Shown: piece by piece, positions 1-8,039 of the stretch
How the letters are laid out: the number at the start of each line of letters is the position of its first letter
How positions within the stretch are numbered: position 1 is the first letter of the stretch
Assembly: GCF_003867015.1 (NCBI RefSeq)
Contig: NZ_CP032548.1
Coordinates: 1,679,001-1,743,000 of the forward strand
Direction: 5' to 3'
DNA length: 64,000 bases
Source of the DNA: Tenacibaculum singaporense
GTDB taxonomy: Bacteria > Bacteroidota > Bacteroidia > Flavobacteriales > Flavobacteriaceae
The notes under the pieces: model-generated
Databases searched by the model: none
What the model was told of the DNA's origin: nothing
What the model saw: only the letters and a program-made list of their open reading frames with translations
Program-made: the position numbers and the translations under genes

Positions 1-373
1 TTTCTACAGCATCTAAAGCATACCAAGAGCCATTTTCTTTAGCAATTTTAACTGAATTAATTCCAGCAGGGTGCATTAATTTGGCGGTAGTTAGCTCTTT
101 GATGTATTTTTTATTTAAAGCACTCCATACACTTTTAGGCTTTCTAGGACAGAAGTATTGTCGCCTTTTACCATCACCTAAACTTTTCACAGTACTATCT
201 ATCCAACCAAAGCATAAAGCTACTTTTACTGCTTCTTCCCAGCGCATACTAGGTATGTCTACGTCAACTTTGTATAAAATTAGATGAACTCCATCGCTTT
301 TATTATGGTTATCTAATAACCAAGCTCTCCATTCAATATGTGTTTTAAAATATAGATGAGGTTTGTTTTCCAT
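1..373 (-). CDS. YdeI/OmpD-associated (OmdA-like) family protein, partial
   Basis: Reading leftwards from an ATG at 373 gives 124 codons open to the window edge, so the C-terminus is missing. The protein starts MENKPHLYFKTHIEWRAWL and has the family hallmarks GVHLILYK, WEEAVKVALCFGWIDS and RRQYFCPRKPKSVWSALN. These match the YdeI/OmpD-associated (bacteriocin-protection, OmdA) family, whose biochemical role is not settled. No signal peptide is seen, so it is probably cytoplasmic. The stop codon of the M28 peptidase gene lies one base upstream of this ATG, so the two are likely co-transcribed and translationally coupled. The family call is from motif memory; the function is unknown. Confidence 0.75.
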   Translation of the reverse strand, partial: MENKPHLYFKTHIEWRAWLLDNHNKSDGVHLILYKVDVDIPSMRWEEAVKVALCFGWIDSTVKSLGDGKRRQYFCPRKPKSVWSALNKKYIKELTTAKLMHPAGINSVKIAKENGSWYALDAVE

Positions 374-374
374 T

Positions 375-1703
375 TTAACGTATAATTTTAGAAGGGAATG
401 AAACGATACTTTCGTGTCCGTTTTTTCCTACAGCACTTACACCAAAGAAGTAGTTGTCAAGAACAATTCCTTCTAAAGGAAACTTAGTAGTGTTTTCTAC
501 ATATCTGAAGTTATCCCAAGTTGGGGAAGTAGTATCTCTCCAATAAATTTTATACCCTTTAGCACCATCAACGTTATCCCATTGTAATTTTGCAGATGCT
601 TCAACAATACCACCAATTCCTACATTTTTCGGAGAAGGAGGGGCAGAAGCAATGCTTGCTAAATTAATAGCATTTACAGCAGTTAATTTTTTAGCATATT
701 CAAAATTTACAAATTGTAAGCGGTCTCCATATTCAATACCATTTTCAGTTCTAATATCTTGGTGTTGTTGCGTATAGTTTTCATGCGCCTCCATAATTCG
801 AATGCCGGCAAAACCTGTATCGTTAAAAGGCCTATGATGTCCACCACGACCAAATCTATCTAAACGGTAAATCATTTTCGGATTCATTTCAGGCATATAA
901 GTTTTGGTAGTTTTGTATATATAGCGCGCTAGCTGACGTGAAATTCCGTCTACCTCGCCACCATAAAAGCGACGTGCTTTTCGTTGACGCTCTGTTTCTG
1001 TTGGAGGTACAGGCTCAGAAAAAATTCTAAACGTACGATTATCAATTACACCATCAACACCTTTAATATTTCCAATCATATCATTATTCATAACACCAAC
1101 AATATTCCAGTTTTTTTCCTTGGCGTAGGCAGCCAATCCTTTTCCGCCAAACAAACCTTGTTCTTCACCAGACAGTCCTACGTAAATAATACTATTTTCA
1201 AATGTATAGTTACTTAATACACGAGCTGCTTCAATAGTTCCAGCCATTCCTGATGCATTATCGTTAGCTCCAGGTGCATCATCAGTAAAATTATTAGGAT
1301 CGGAAATTCTTGAATCAATATCACCACTCATTACAATGTAATTATTAGGGTATTTAGTTCCTTTTTGAATAGCCACTACATTAACAACCCAAACATTTTT
1401 AGTTATTCTACTGTTAGCTCCTTTTCTTATCAAGTCTTTTTGATAAAATACCTCTAGACAGTTATTACAATCAGAAGAAATTTTATCGAATTCAGATTTA
1501 ATCCAACGACGTGCTGCACCAATTCCACGTGTATTAGAAATAGTATCGCTTAGTGTATGTCGAGTACCGAAATTTGTTAGTGTAGTAATATCTGTTTTAA
1601 TTCTATCACTAGAAATAGCATTGATAATATCGTATATTTTAGTATCGGTTTGTGCTAATATATTTGTAGAAATAAGAAGGAATAGTATTATGAGTTTTCT
1701 CAT
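375..1703 (-). CDS. Secreted M28-family zinc metallopeptidase
   Basis: A 442-residue protein with a Sec signal peptide (about residues 1-18, ending ILAQ). The M28 co-catalytic zinc site is visible: GDIDS (about 127-131; Asp where many members have His), GANDNASG (145-152), GEEQGLFG (179-186), NNDMIGN (206-212) and GGHHRPFND near residue 290. These supply metal ligands and the catalytic Glu pair typical of aminopeptidase/carboxypeptidase-type M28 enzymes. The last 90 residues look like a fibronectin type III module (AKLQWDNVDGAKGYKIYWRD). No T9SS sorting domain is present, so it is expected in the periplasm or outer envelope. It likely trims peptides taken up as nutrient. Substrate specificity cannot be read from the sequence. 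Confidence 0.85.
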   Translation of the reverse strand: MRKLIILFLLISTNILAQTDTKIYDIINAISSDRIKTDITTLTNFGTRHTLSDTISNTRGIGAARRWIKSEFDKISSDCNNCLEVFYQKDLIRKGANSRITKNVWVVNVVAIQKGTKYPNNYIVMSGDIDSRISDPNNFTDDAPGANDNASGMAGTIEAARVLSNYTFENSIIYVGLSGEEQGLFGGKGLAAYAKEKNWNIVGVMNNDMIGNIKGVDGVIDNRTFRIFSEPVPPTETERQRKARRFYGGEVDGISRQLARYIYKTTKTYMPEMNPKMIYRLDRFGRGGHHRPFNDTGFAGIRIMEAHENYTQQHQDIRTENGIEYGDRLQFVNFEYAKKLTAVNAINLASIASAPPSPKNVGIGGIVEASAKLQWDNVDGAKGYKIYWRDTTSPTWDNFRYVENTTKFPLEGIVLDNYFFGVSAVGKNGHESIVSFPSKIIR

Positions 1704-1736
1704 GTTAAGGAATTTAGCTTACTAAATTACAAAACA

Positions 1737-1770
1737 AAAAAGAGAATAAAATTAGCTTTATTCTCTTTTA
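1737..1770 (-). terminator. Intrinsic terminator after the small membrane protein gene
   Basis: A 13-bp stem (AAAAGAGAATAAA at 1738-1750 paired with TTTATTCTCTTTT at 1757-1769) with a 6-base loop, giving a U-run when read on the minus strand. It lies just beyond the stop of the 1808-2191 gene and separates it from the M28 gene. Confidence 0.7.
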
Positions 1771-1807
1771 ACATATTTATTTAAGAAGGTGTCTATTTAA
1801 ACAAATT

Positions 1808-2191
1808 CTATTCGTTATCTAATTTTTTGGTTTGATTAAATCCGATTAATAAAGCTCCACCAGCACATAGAAAAATAGAAGCTATAAAGAAAACTTCAGA
1901 ATCAATAGCATCTGCTGGACGAGTTTCCCAAGGGCCATTATAACCAAAGAAAGAACTTAAAATAGCACCTAATAAAACACCTACACCTATTCCCATAGTT
2001 AGTAAAGCCAAGTTTAAGATAATAACTCTTCCTGTTAGTGTAGAACGTTTTTTTTCGCCTTGCATAAAAATTTTGGCATCTACACCTTTTTCAATTAAAG
2101 CTAAACGTTCTTTATTTCTTGTTGAATAGAATAAATAAAAGATTCCGAATATTACTGCAAACAAGAACATAAATACAATTGCTACTTCCAT
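1808..2191 (-). CDS. Small integral membrane protein (DUF6249-like)
   Basis: A 127-residue protein. There is an N-terminal membrane segment (about residues 2-22), then a charged stretch RNKERLALIEKGVDAKIF, then two further hydrophobic segments (about 55-82 and 100-118). The segment order and the ERLALIEKG motif resemble DUF6249-type proteins of Bacteroidota, which often sit beside ECF sigma factors. It is divergent from the sigma factor gene with about 140 bp between them. A link to that sigma system is possible but is only an inference from position. Confidence 0.6.
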   Translation of the reverse strand: MEVAIVFMFLFAVIFGIFYLFYSTRNKERLALIEKGVDAKIFMQGEKKRSTLTGRVIILNLALLTMGIGVGVLLGAILSSFFGYNGPWETRPADAIDSEVFFIASIFLCAGGALLIGFNQTKKLDNE

Positions 2192-2247
2192 ATTTTTAAG
2201 TTTAAAATGATTATTTTTAATGTGTTTGCAAGTATGACAGTTGTATT

Positions 2248-2307
2248 TTAAAAAAGGTTACAGAAAATATTTACTTTTTTTTGATAAATACTTGTAACCT
2301 TTTTTAA
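2248..2307. promoter_or_regulatory. 15-bp perfect inverted repeat in the leader of the ECF sigma gene
   Basis: TTAAAAAAGGTTACA (2248-2262) is mirrored by TGTAACCTTTTTTAA (2293-2307) with a 30-base spacer. It lies between the divergent membrane-protein and sigma-factor genes, 22 bases before the sigma start. It could be a paired operator, an RNA hairpin in the leader, or a site of autoregulation. Nothing in the sequence decides between these. Confidence 0.5.
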
Positions 2308-2329
2308 GAAGGTACAGTCATAGTATAAA

Positions 2330-2914
2330 ATGACTATTATTAACGATCAAACTTACATAGATAAAATTCTTAAAGGGGATGCTAATGCTTATGCTTTTTT
2401 AGTTGAGAAGTATAAAGTAATGGTGTTTTCGTTAGCGTTAAAAATGGTAAAGAGTAGAGAAGAAGCTGAAGAAATATCACAAGATACTTTTATAAAAGCA
2501 TATAAGAATTTAAGTAAGTTTAAAGGAGAGTCCAAGTTTTCTACTTGGCTGTATAAAATAACTTACAGAACTTGTTTAGATAGTTTGAAAAGGAATAAAG
2601 AAAGGTACAATACCGATGCAATTGATGAAGTTACTATCAACAGAATACAATCTACAGACAGTATTTTAGAAGGTATTGAACGAAAAGAACGAGCACAAGT
2701 AATAAATAGTTGTCTATTAAGTTTGCCAGAAGAAGAACGTTCTATTTTATGGATGTTTTATTTTGAAGAATTAAGTTTGAAGGAAATAGTAGAAGTAACC
2801 GATTTTTCTGAAGCGAATGTTAAGGTGAAATTACACAGAGCGAGAAAAAGTTTACTGAATATAGTTGAGAAAAAAGTAGAACCAGAATTGATTAATCATT
2901 ATGGGAGAAAATAA
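2330..2914 (+). CDS. ECF-type RNA polymerase sigma-70 factor
   Basis: A 194-residue sigma factor. Region 2 spans about residues 20-90 (FLVEKYKVMVFSLALKMV, EEAEEISQDTFIKAYKNL, FSTWLYKITYRTCLDSLKR). Region 4 spans about 125-180 (LPEEERSILWMFYFEELSLKEI, then the recognition helix SEANVKVKLHRARKSL). No extra C-terminal domain is present. The next gene overlaps by 14 bases and encodes a one- or two-span membrane protein, the usual place for an anti-sigma factor. A perfect inverted repeat precedes the gene and may mediate autoregulation. The regulon is not deducible. Confidence 0.9.
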   Translation: MTIINDQTYIDKILKGDANAYAFLVEKYKVMVFSLALKMVKSREEAEEISQDTFIKAYKNLSKFKGESKFSTWLYKITYRTCLDSLKRNKERYNTDAIDEVTINRIQSTDSILEGIERKERAQVINSCLLSLPEEERSILWMFYFEELSLKEIVEVTDFSEANVKVKLHRARKSLLNIVEKKVEPELINHYGRK

Positions 2915-3314
2915 AAATATAAAGGAGTTAGATGCTTTTGTGAAAAAGTATATCAACGAAATAGAAGAGGAAACACCATCTGTTGATTTTACTGCAAATA
3001 TTATGGATGCTATTTTAAACGAAGAACAATCTTCTATTTATAAAGCTACACCATTAATTTCTAAAAAAGTATGGGTTGTTTTAGCTAGTTTGTTAGCTAT
3101 TAGTATGTTGCTTGTGTCAAAAGGAACTTCATTGAGTTGGTTGAAAATACCCAAGATGAGAATAGATTACTTGTCAAATATTCAAATACCCAATTTATTT
3201 GAAAATATCACAGTATCAAATTTAATGCTAAGTGCCTGCTTCTTTTTTACCGTGATGGTATTTGTACAAATCTATTATTTGAAAAACCATTTTACTAGAA
3301 AATTTAACTCATAA
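2901..3314 (+). CDS. Membrane protein coupled to the ECF sigma factor, putative anti-sigma factor
   Basis: A 137-residue protein overlapping the sigma gene by 14 bases (start ATG inside its last codons), so translation is coupled. A soluble acidic N-terminus (about 1-55, ELDAFVKKYINEIEEETPSVDF) is followed by a membrane segment at about 57-75 (WVVLASLLAISMLLVS) and another at about 105-125. Cytoplasmic sigma-binding domain plus membrane anchor is the standard anti-sigma plan, but no zinc-binding HxxxCxxC motif is visible. The role is inferred from coupling and topology, not from sequence homology. Confidence 0.55.
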   Translation: MGENKNIKELDAFVKKYINEIEEETPSVDFTANIMDAILNEEQSSIYKATPLISKKVWVVLASLLAISMLLVSKGTSLSWLKIPKMRIDYLSNIQIPNLFENITVSNLMLSACFFFTVMVFVQIYYLKNHFTRKFNS

Positions 3315-3315
3315 A

Positions 3316-3352
3316 AAAATCCGCTTTGAAAACTCAAAGCGGATTTTTATTT
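3316..3352. terminator. Bidirectional intrinsic terminator
   Basis: Stem AAATCCGCTTTGA / TCAAAGCGGATTT (3317-3329 and 3334-3346) with a 4-base loop, A-run on the left and T-run on the right. It sits between the convergent sigma/anti-sigma operon and the DUF885 gene and can serve both. Confidence 0.8.
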
Positions 3353-3370
3353 TTTATTAGAGTAATGGGA

Positions 3371-5185
3371 TTACTTTTGAGAAGCAATCCATTTGTCAAT
3401 TTTGTTTTCTAAAAGTGCTAACGGAATGCATCCTGTTTCTAAAACTTGATTGTGGAATTCTTTAATATCGAATTTATCTCCTAATTCTTTTTTAGCTTTA
3501 GCGCGTAATTCACGGATTTTTAATTGTCCGATTTTATATGATAATGCTTGTCCAGGGTTCGCCATATAACGTTCAATTTCTGAAATAATACTAGCTTCGC
3601 CTTCCGCTTCATTATCTAATGAATATTGAATTGCTTTTTCACGACTCCAACCTTTAGCGTGCATCCCTGTGTCAACTACTAAGCGAATAGCTCGGTGCAT
3701 TTCCATACCTAACATTCCGAAGTATTGATAAGAATCTGTATATAAACCTAATTCTTTTCCTAAGTTTTCAGTATATAAAGCCCAACCTTCACCATAAGCA
3801 CTGTACCATAACGTTTTTCTAAAATCAGGTAAATCTTCATTTTCTTGCGTTAATGAAATTTGATAATGGTGCCCCGGAATAGCCTCGTGTAAAAATAAAG
3901 CTTCATCAGAAAATACATTGTATTTAGTAGCATCAGGAATTGGTGTATAGAAAACTCCTGGGCGAGTTCCGTCTAACGAACCTGGGTTGTATTCAGCACT
4001 AGCAGAAGCTTCTCTGAATTTTTCAGTTTGCTTTACCACAAAAGGAGTTTTTGGCTTATTACCAAATAATTTTTCTAATTGTGGCTTCATTTTTTCATGA
4101 ATCGCATTAAAGTTATCAATAATTTGTTGCGGTTCAGTATATGGCATTAACTCTTTGTTGTTACGAACAAAATCAAAGAATTTTTTTAAGTTTCCTTCAA
4201 ATCCAACTTGCTCTTTTACTTTTTCCATTTCTGATAAAATTCGAGCAACTTCTTTTAGCCCTAATTCATGAATTTCATCAGCTGTCATGTTGGTAGTCGT
4301 ATAATTTTTGATAGCATGTTGGTAGTATGCTGTTCCGTTAGGAATATCAGAAATACCGCTACTCTCTCTACCAGCAGCTAAATAGTCAACCTTTAAAAAT
4401 TCATACATAGCTTTGAATGACGGAATTAATTTATCATTCAATATATTGGTATACGCTTCTGTTAATCTTGTTTTATCAGCATCCGAAAAATTAGCAGGTA
4501 AAGCATTTATCGGAGAATAAAATAAATGTTCAGAAAAATCGGTAATTCCTTCAGATGACTTTTTTACAACAGTTAAGCTTTCGAATTGAGGAATTACTTT
4601 TTTGATTAATGATTTTGGTAAAACATACCCTTCTTTGATACCTTGTTGCATACGTTCTTTAGCCGATTGTAACCACGTATTGTATTTGTCTAATCTGCTT
4701 AACCAATTGTCGTAATCTTCAACTGTTTTAAAAGGTTGTGCGCTACTACCACTTGCTAATTGCCCCATGGTAAGGTTAATTGTCCACATTTGGTTAATAG
4801 GCATTAATAAGTCGTTTTTATAGCTAGCTTGTGCCAATGCCATATCACAGTCCCAATCCAATACAGCTTTGCTCATTTGTTGACTTTCGGTTAAGTCAGC
4901 ATCTTTAAAGTTGTTAAGTTTAGCTTTGTAGTTTTTGAAAAACTCGTTGCTTTTTGCTTGATATTCGTCAGAAAGTGTGTTAGGAAATTGATCGTTAAAA
5001 CGATTATCACCCGCAAAAGTTGCATTTACAGGGTTTAATTGTAGTTTTCCTTCGTTATAGTCTTTTAGTAACTGATTAAACTCCATGTTTTCTGGAGTAG
5101 GAGTGTTAACCGCTTCTTTTTTTTCTTGCTTACAAGAAGTAAGAAGTGCAGCGGTAGCTACTATGGTTAAAAGGATTTTCTTCAT
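3371..5185 (-). CDS. DUF885-family lipoprotein, probable zinc peptidase
   Basis: 604 residues from the ATG at 5185. A longer frame begins at a TTG at 5209, but only the ATG gives a clean lipoprotein signal (MKKILLTIVATAALLTSC, lipobox LTSC). The DUF885 signature HEAIPGHHYQ and the downstream YGEGWALYTE are present. They resemble the HExxH-E zinc site of gluzincin peptidases, to which this family is thought to be related. It is probably anchored in the envelope and acts on peptides. The gene stands alone, with terminators on both sides. The enzymatic activity is family knowledge, not proven here. Confidence 0.8.
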   Translation of the reverse strand: MKKILLTIVATAALLTSCKQEKKEAVNTPTPENMEFNQLLKDYNEGKLQLNPVNATFAGDNRFNDQFPNTLSDEYQAKSNEFFKNYKAKLNNFKDADLTESQQMSKAVLDWDCDMALAQASYKNDLLMPINQMWTINLTMGQLASGSSAQPFKTVEDYDNWLSRLDKYNTWLQSAKERMQQGIKEGYVLPKSLIKKVIPQFESLTVVKKSSEGITDFSEHLFYSPINALPANFSDADKTRLTEAYTNILNDKLIPSFKAMYEFLKVDYLAAGRESSGISDIPNGTAYYQHAIKNYTTTNMTADEIHELGLKEVARILSEMEKVKEQVGFEGNLKKFFDFVRNNKELMPYTEPQQIIDNFNAIHEKMKPQLEKLFGNKPKTPFVVKQTEKFREASASAEYNPGSLDGTRPGVFYTPIPDATKYNVFSDEALFLHEAIPGHHYQISLTQENEDLPDFRKTLWYSAYGEGWALYTENLGKELGLYTDSYQYFGMLGMEMHRAIRLVVDTGMHAKGWSREKAIQYSLDNEAEGEASIISEIERYMANPGQALSYKIGQLKIRELRAKAKKELGDKFDIKEFHNQVLETGCIPLALLENKIDKWIASQK

Positions 5186-5245
5186 GATTGTATTTTTGAT
5201 TGTAAACAAATATATTAAAAAGAAAATCTAAGAGGTTAAAAAATT

Positions 5246-5273
5246 AAAAACCTCTCAGCTAAGAGAGGTTTTA
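5246..5273 (-). terminator. Intrinsic terminator after the DJ-1/serine-hydrolase operon
   Basis: AAAACCTCTC (5247-5256) pairs with GAGAGGTTTT (5263-5272) around a 6-base loop, directly after the stop codon at 5277. Minus-strand transcription gives the U-run. Confidence 0.75.
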
Positions 5274-5276
5274 GTT

Positions 5277-6776
5277 TTATTGAAGAGATTTATTTGATCC
5301 TGTAAATTTTAGATATGGAGGTTCTGTAGATGTTTTATGTAGATTGGGTCCTCTATAATACATTACTTTACCTGAGATTTGTTTATTGTTTAAGTTTATT
5401 TCAGAATATAATACGCCGTCTGGATGAATTAGAGCATACTTGTTTTTTCTATTTAGATAAACAAGTTGATAAATTTCATCATCTTGGGCTTTATGATTGA
5501 TGATTAGCCGATCGTTTTGTCCGTTTAAAATAAGAGTACCATCTCTTTTTACCCATTTACCTCTTACGTCTTCATTTATTTCTAATGGAAATATCCCTTC
5601 AGGTTGTTTTATAGGATAAGGTTTTGTTAAAAATGGAATAGCAAGGGTATGAGCAGTTTCTTCAATGGCCCAAAGTCTAAAAGCATTAGTCATTATAGCT
5701 ATTGAAAGTTTTTGATCTGGGAAAACACTTATAATATTTCTAGTACCTTCTGCAGATCTGTCTTGTTCAAAAACTTTTCTGTTATCCATATCCCAATTCT
5801 TGTCCCAACCAATGCTTTGTCTTATAGTATCTTTTGAGTTTAGTTGTTGTATTTCGAAAACACTGTTCAAAGTTTCTTTTTTTATAAAACCATTAAGATA
5901 AGAGTTTCCTAACTTAACTAAATCAGAAGGAGTTGAAATCATACCAGCACCAGCCCAACTATAGCTATAATCTTTCGGGGTGATTATTTCGGTTAAGAGT
6001 CCCTTATTTGCACCTTCTCTATTTAAACTAAATAGACCTGACATTTGACTTGAATTATTATCTAAGTTTTCTATTGCAGTTGAGTTCATAGCTAAAAAAC
6101 TAAAAATGTTTTCATTTAATACTTTAGGAAAAGTTTTATTCGAAGCTTTCTCAATAATTTTAGAAAGTAATGTATAACTATGTGTACTATACTTGTATTT
6201 TTCTCCTGGTTTATGAGCCAATGGTACATGAGAAAAAACGGTTAAAGCTTCATCAACACTATGATAACTTGATTTGGTAAATTTATCATGTTCACTATAA
6301 TTTTCCATTCCAGAAAGTCCTGTAACTAATTGTTTGATTGTAATTGGATATTTTTTTTGAGGATAGTTAGGAAGTAATTCTTCCAGAGTATCGTTAAAAC
6401 TCAATTTCCCTTCTTCAATTAATTTCAATAAAGAAGTAATAGTTATAATTCTAGATAAACTACCCATTCTAAATTGCGTACTTGGTAAAACAGGTTCTTT
6501 GGTTTTAAGATTAACGTATCCATAGCCTTTAGTATAAATAATAGCATCATTTTTACTTATAGCTAATGAAACTCCAGGGGGCATACTTGGTAATTTCATT
6601 AGTTCGTTGAGTATGTAATTAACAAGATTTTCAGATTCTGAATACTCGGATATGATAGCCTTGGACTTTTGCTCATTCCCAATATTGTCAGGTTGGATTG
6701 GAGAACAACCTACATGAATACCTAAGATTACAATACAAATTATTGTAATAACTAGCTTGATATAAGTAAATTTCAT
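5277..6776 (-). CDS. Serine-hydrolase (class C beta-lactamase-like/LACTB-like) lipoprotein with degraded active-site motifs
   Basis: A 499-residue protein with a lipobox (HVGC, Cys near residue 24). The fold is recognisable: FRMGSLSR (motif 1), IIEKAS preceded by YKYSTHSYTLLS (motif 2, Tyr kept), SYSWAGAGMISTPSDLVKLGN, and a C-terminal beta-rich domain. Motif 1 normally reads SxxK; here the codon is AGA, giving SLSR. The third motif (HxGG or KTG type) is replaced by FEQDRSAEGT. The general-base Lys is therefore changed and the oxyanion-side triad is absent, so it may be inactive or have altered chemistry. Its ATG directly follows the TAA of the DJ-1-like gene (TAAATG), so the two are tightly coupled. 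Confidence 0.8.
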   Translation of the reverse strand: MKFTYIKLVITIICIVILGIHVGCSPIQPDNIGNEQKSKAIISEYSESENLVNYILNELMKLPSMPPGVSLAISKNDAIIYTKGYGYVNLKTKEPVLPSTQFRMGSLSRIITITSLLKLIEEGKLSFNDTLEELLPNYPQKKYPITIKQLVTGLSGMENYSEHDKFTKSSYHSVDEALTVFSHVPLAHKPGEKYKYSTHSYTLLSKIIEKASNKTFPKVLNENIFSFLAMNSTAIENLDNNSSQMSGLFSLNREGANKGLLTEIITPKDYSYSWAGAGMISTPSDLVKLGNSYLNGFIKKETLNSVFEIQQLNSKDTIRQSIGWDKNWDMDNRKVFEQDRSAEGTRNIISVFPDQKLSIAIMTNAFRLWAIEETAHTLAIPFLTKPYPIKQPEGIFPLEINEDVRGKWVKRDGTLILNGQNDRLIINHKAQDDEIYQLVYLNRKNKYALIHPDGVLYSEINLNNKQISGKVMYYRGPNLHKTSTEPPYLKFTGSNKSLQ

Positions 6777-7907
6777 TTAGTTAGAACTATTATTGATGTT
6801 TTGAAGTAATTTTTGCGCTTCTTCTTTAATTAAGTTTTTTGAAATTAATTCGTTTAAAACTTCTATAGCTTTCTCTTTTTTTCCTAGAGTATTATATGTT
6901 TTAGCAATTAAGAATTGCAGGTGTTCATTAAAAAAGTGCGGTGTAGTTAACTCTACCAGTTCAATACCTGTAGCTAATTCTTCTCGATTGTTTTTTGCGG
7001 CTAAGATCTTATAGTAACCGTACACCGCAATTATTTGAATGTCATAACTAGACTTATTGTTTAGTAGCTCCTTTTCAGCCCATACAAAAGATTTTTTCTT
7101 ATTCAGTAAATCCTGAATAAGATATACACTTTTTTCATCTTTGTATAAAGTTCTTTTAACAGGTGTTAGACCTAATGATTTAACTACTGCTTCAGCAGAT
7201 CTTGTTGTTGAAAAAGGGTTTTGACCAGTAATAAATTTCCCAGAAACGGCAATTTTAGATAGCATAAAATCGGTTTGCTTGAAAATAGCCCCTCTAGACT
7301 TTAACTTAGATTCTAAACTAAAAGGAAACTCCTGTACCCATTTTTTACCAAAGAGTTCTTCTTCAATATTACAAAATCCGGTTATTTCAACATCTTTAAT
7401 AATAAATTCATCTTTGTTTTTAATATTTACAAATGATGCGGGACCATGACAGACTGAAGATATTACGGTTTCTTTTCTATTGTATAAGTTTAGAATAATA
7501 TCCTGTAAAGAAGGATCATAAGGTAAGTCAAACATAGCACCTTTACCTCCAACAATGTAAATAGCATTATAATTTTCTGCATTTATATTCGCAGTAGCTT
7601 TGGTGTTATTCAATAAAGATAAAGCCTTTGTATCTTCTAAAACAGCCTTATTGTATTCCTTTTCTCTATTGAATTTATCAGCTTCTACATTGCCTCCCTT
7701 TGGACTAGCAATGTCAATCGTAAGACCATTATTCTTAAATATTAAATAGGCTTGTGAAAACTCATCAAATTCATAGCCTGGTCTTGTTGCTCCTAAATCT
7801 TTTCCGTAGCTGCTTACCACCATTAAAACTTTTTTATCATTGTTTTTGGCTTGCGAGTTTAGAAGTAACGGAAATAGGAAAAGAACATAATAAAATATTT
7901 TTCTCAT
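6777..7907 (-). CDS. Secreted DJ-1/PfpI (class I glutamine amidotransferase-like) protein with C-terminal helical repeats
   Basis: A 376-residue protein with a signal peptide (about 1-20, ending LLNSQA). A DJ-1/PfpI domain covers about residues 25-245: VLMVVSSYG, PGYEFDEFSQAYLIF, IYIVGGKGAMFDL and the nucleophile elbow VISSVCHGPASF, where Cys is the expected nucleophile. The acidic residue before it (YEFDE) fits the Hsp31/YhbO-type arrangement. Residues about 270-370 are alpha-helical and look like one or two TPR-type repeats (AKTYNTLGKKEKAIEVLNEL). An envelope location is unusual for this mostly cytoplasmic family. The neighbouring AraC regulator may control it. The substrate is unknown. Confidence 0.75.
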   Translation of the reverse strand: MRKIFYYVLFLFPLLLNSQAKNNDKKVLMVVSSYGKDLGATRPGYEFDEFSQAYLIFKNNGLTIDIASPKGGNVEADKFNREKEYNKAVLEDTKALSLLNNTKATANINAENYNAIYIVGGKGAMFDLPYDPSLQDIILNLYNRKETVISSVCHGPASFVNIKNKDEFIIKDVEITGFCNIEEELFGKKWVQEFPFSLESKLKSRGAIFKQTDFMLSKIAVSGKFITGQNPFSTTRSAEAVVKSLGLTPVKRTLYKDEKSVYLIQDLLNKKKSFVWAEKELLNNKSSYDIQIIAVYGYYKILAAKNNREELATGIELVELTTPHFFNEHLQFLIAKTYNTLGKKEKAIEVLNELISKNLIKEEAQKLLQNINNSSN

Positions 7908-7965
7908 GAGATTTTAATTTAGATTATTTGATGCGAAAAAAGCTAAAAAGCTCGTCAAAATATAT

Positions 7966-7981
7966 CTGAATTATAATTCAG
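7966..7981. promoter_or_regulatory. 16-bp perfect palindrome upstream of the DJ-1-like operon
   Basis: CTGAATTATAATTCAG lies about 59 bp before the DJ-1-like start and between it and the AraC-type regulator gene. Position and symmetry suggest a regulator-binding site, but its A/T richness makes chance possible. Confidence 0.35.
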
Positions 7982-8039
7982 TAATAGCAGATTATGAACT
8001 AGAAAGTCTTAGTTTATAAAGGGGAGTTTAAGAATAAGG

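Noticed and set aside
81..287. 68-residue plus-strand frame at the left edge
   Set aside because: It lies opposite the YdeI/OmdA-like gene, which has clear family motifs.
5186..5209. TTG start for the DUF885 protein, eight codons upstream
   Set aside because: The ATG at 5185 gives a clean lipoprotein signal. The same reasoning moved the starts at 13205, 20024, 26264, 32060, 33027, 40003 and 48188.
6430..6480. Sequence error as the cause of SLSR in place of SxxK
   Set aside because: A single A to G change could explain it, but the third motif is also lost, so real divergence is more likely. It cannot be excluded from one sequence.
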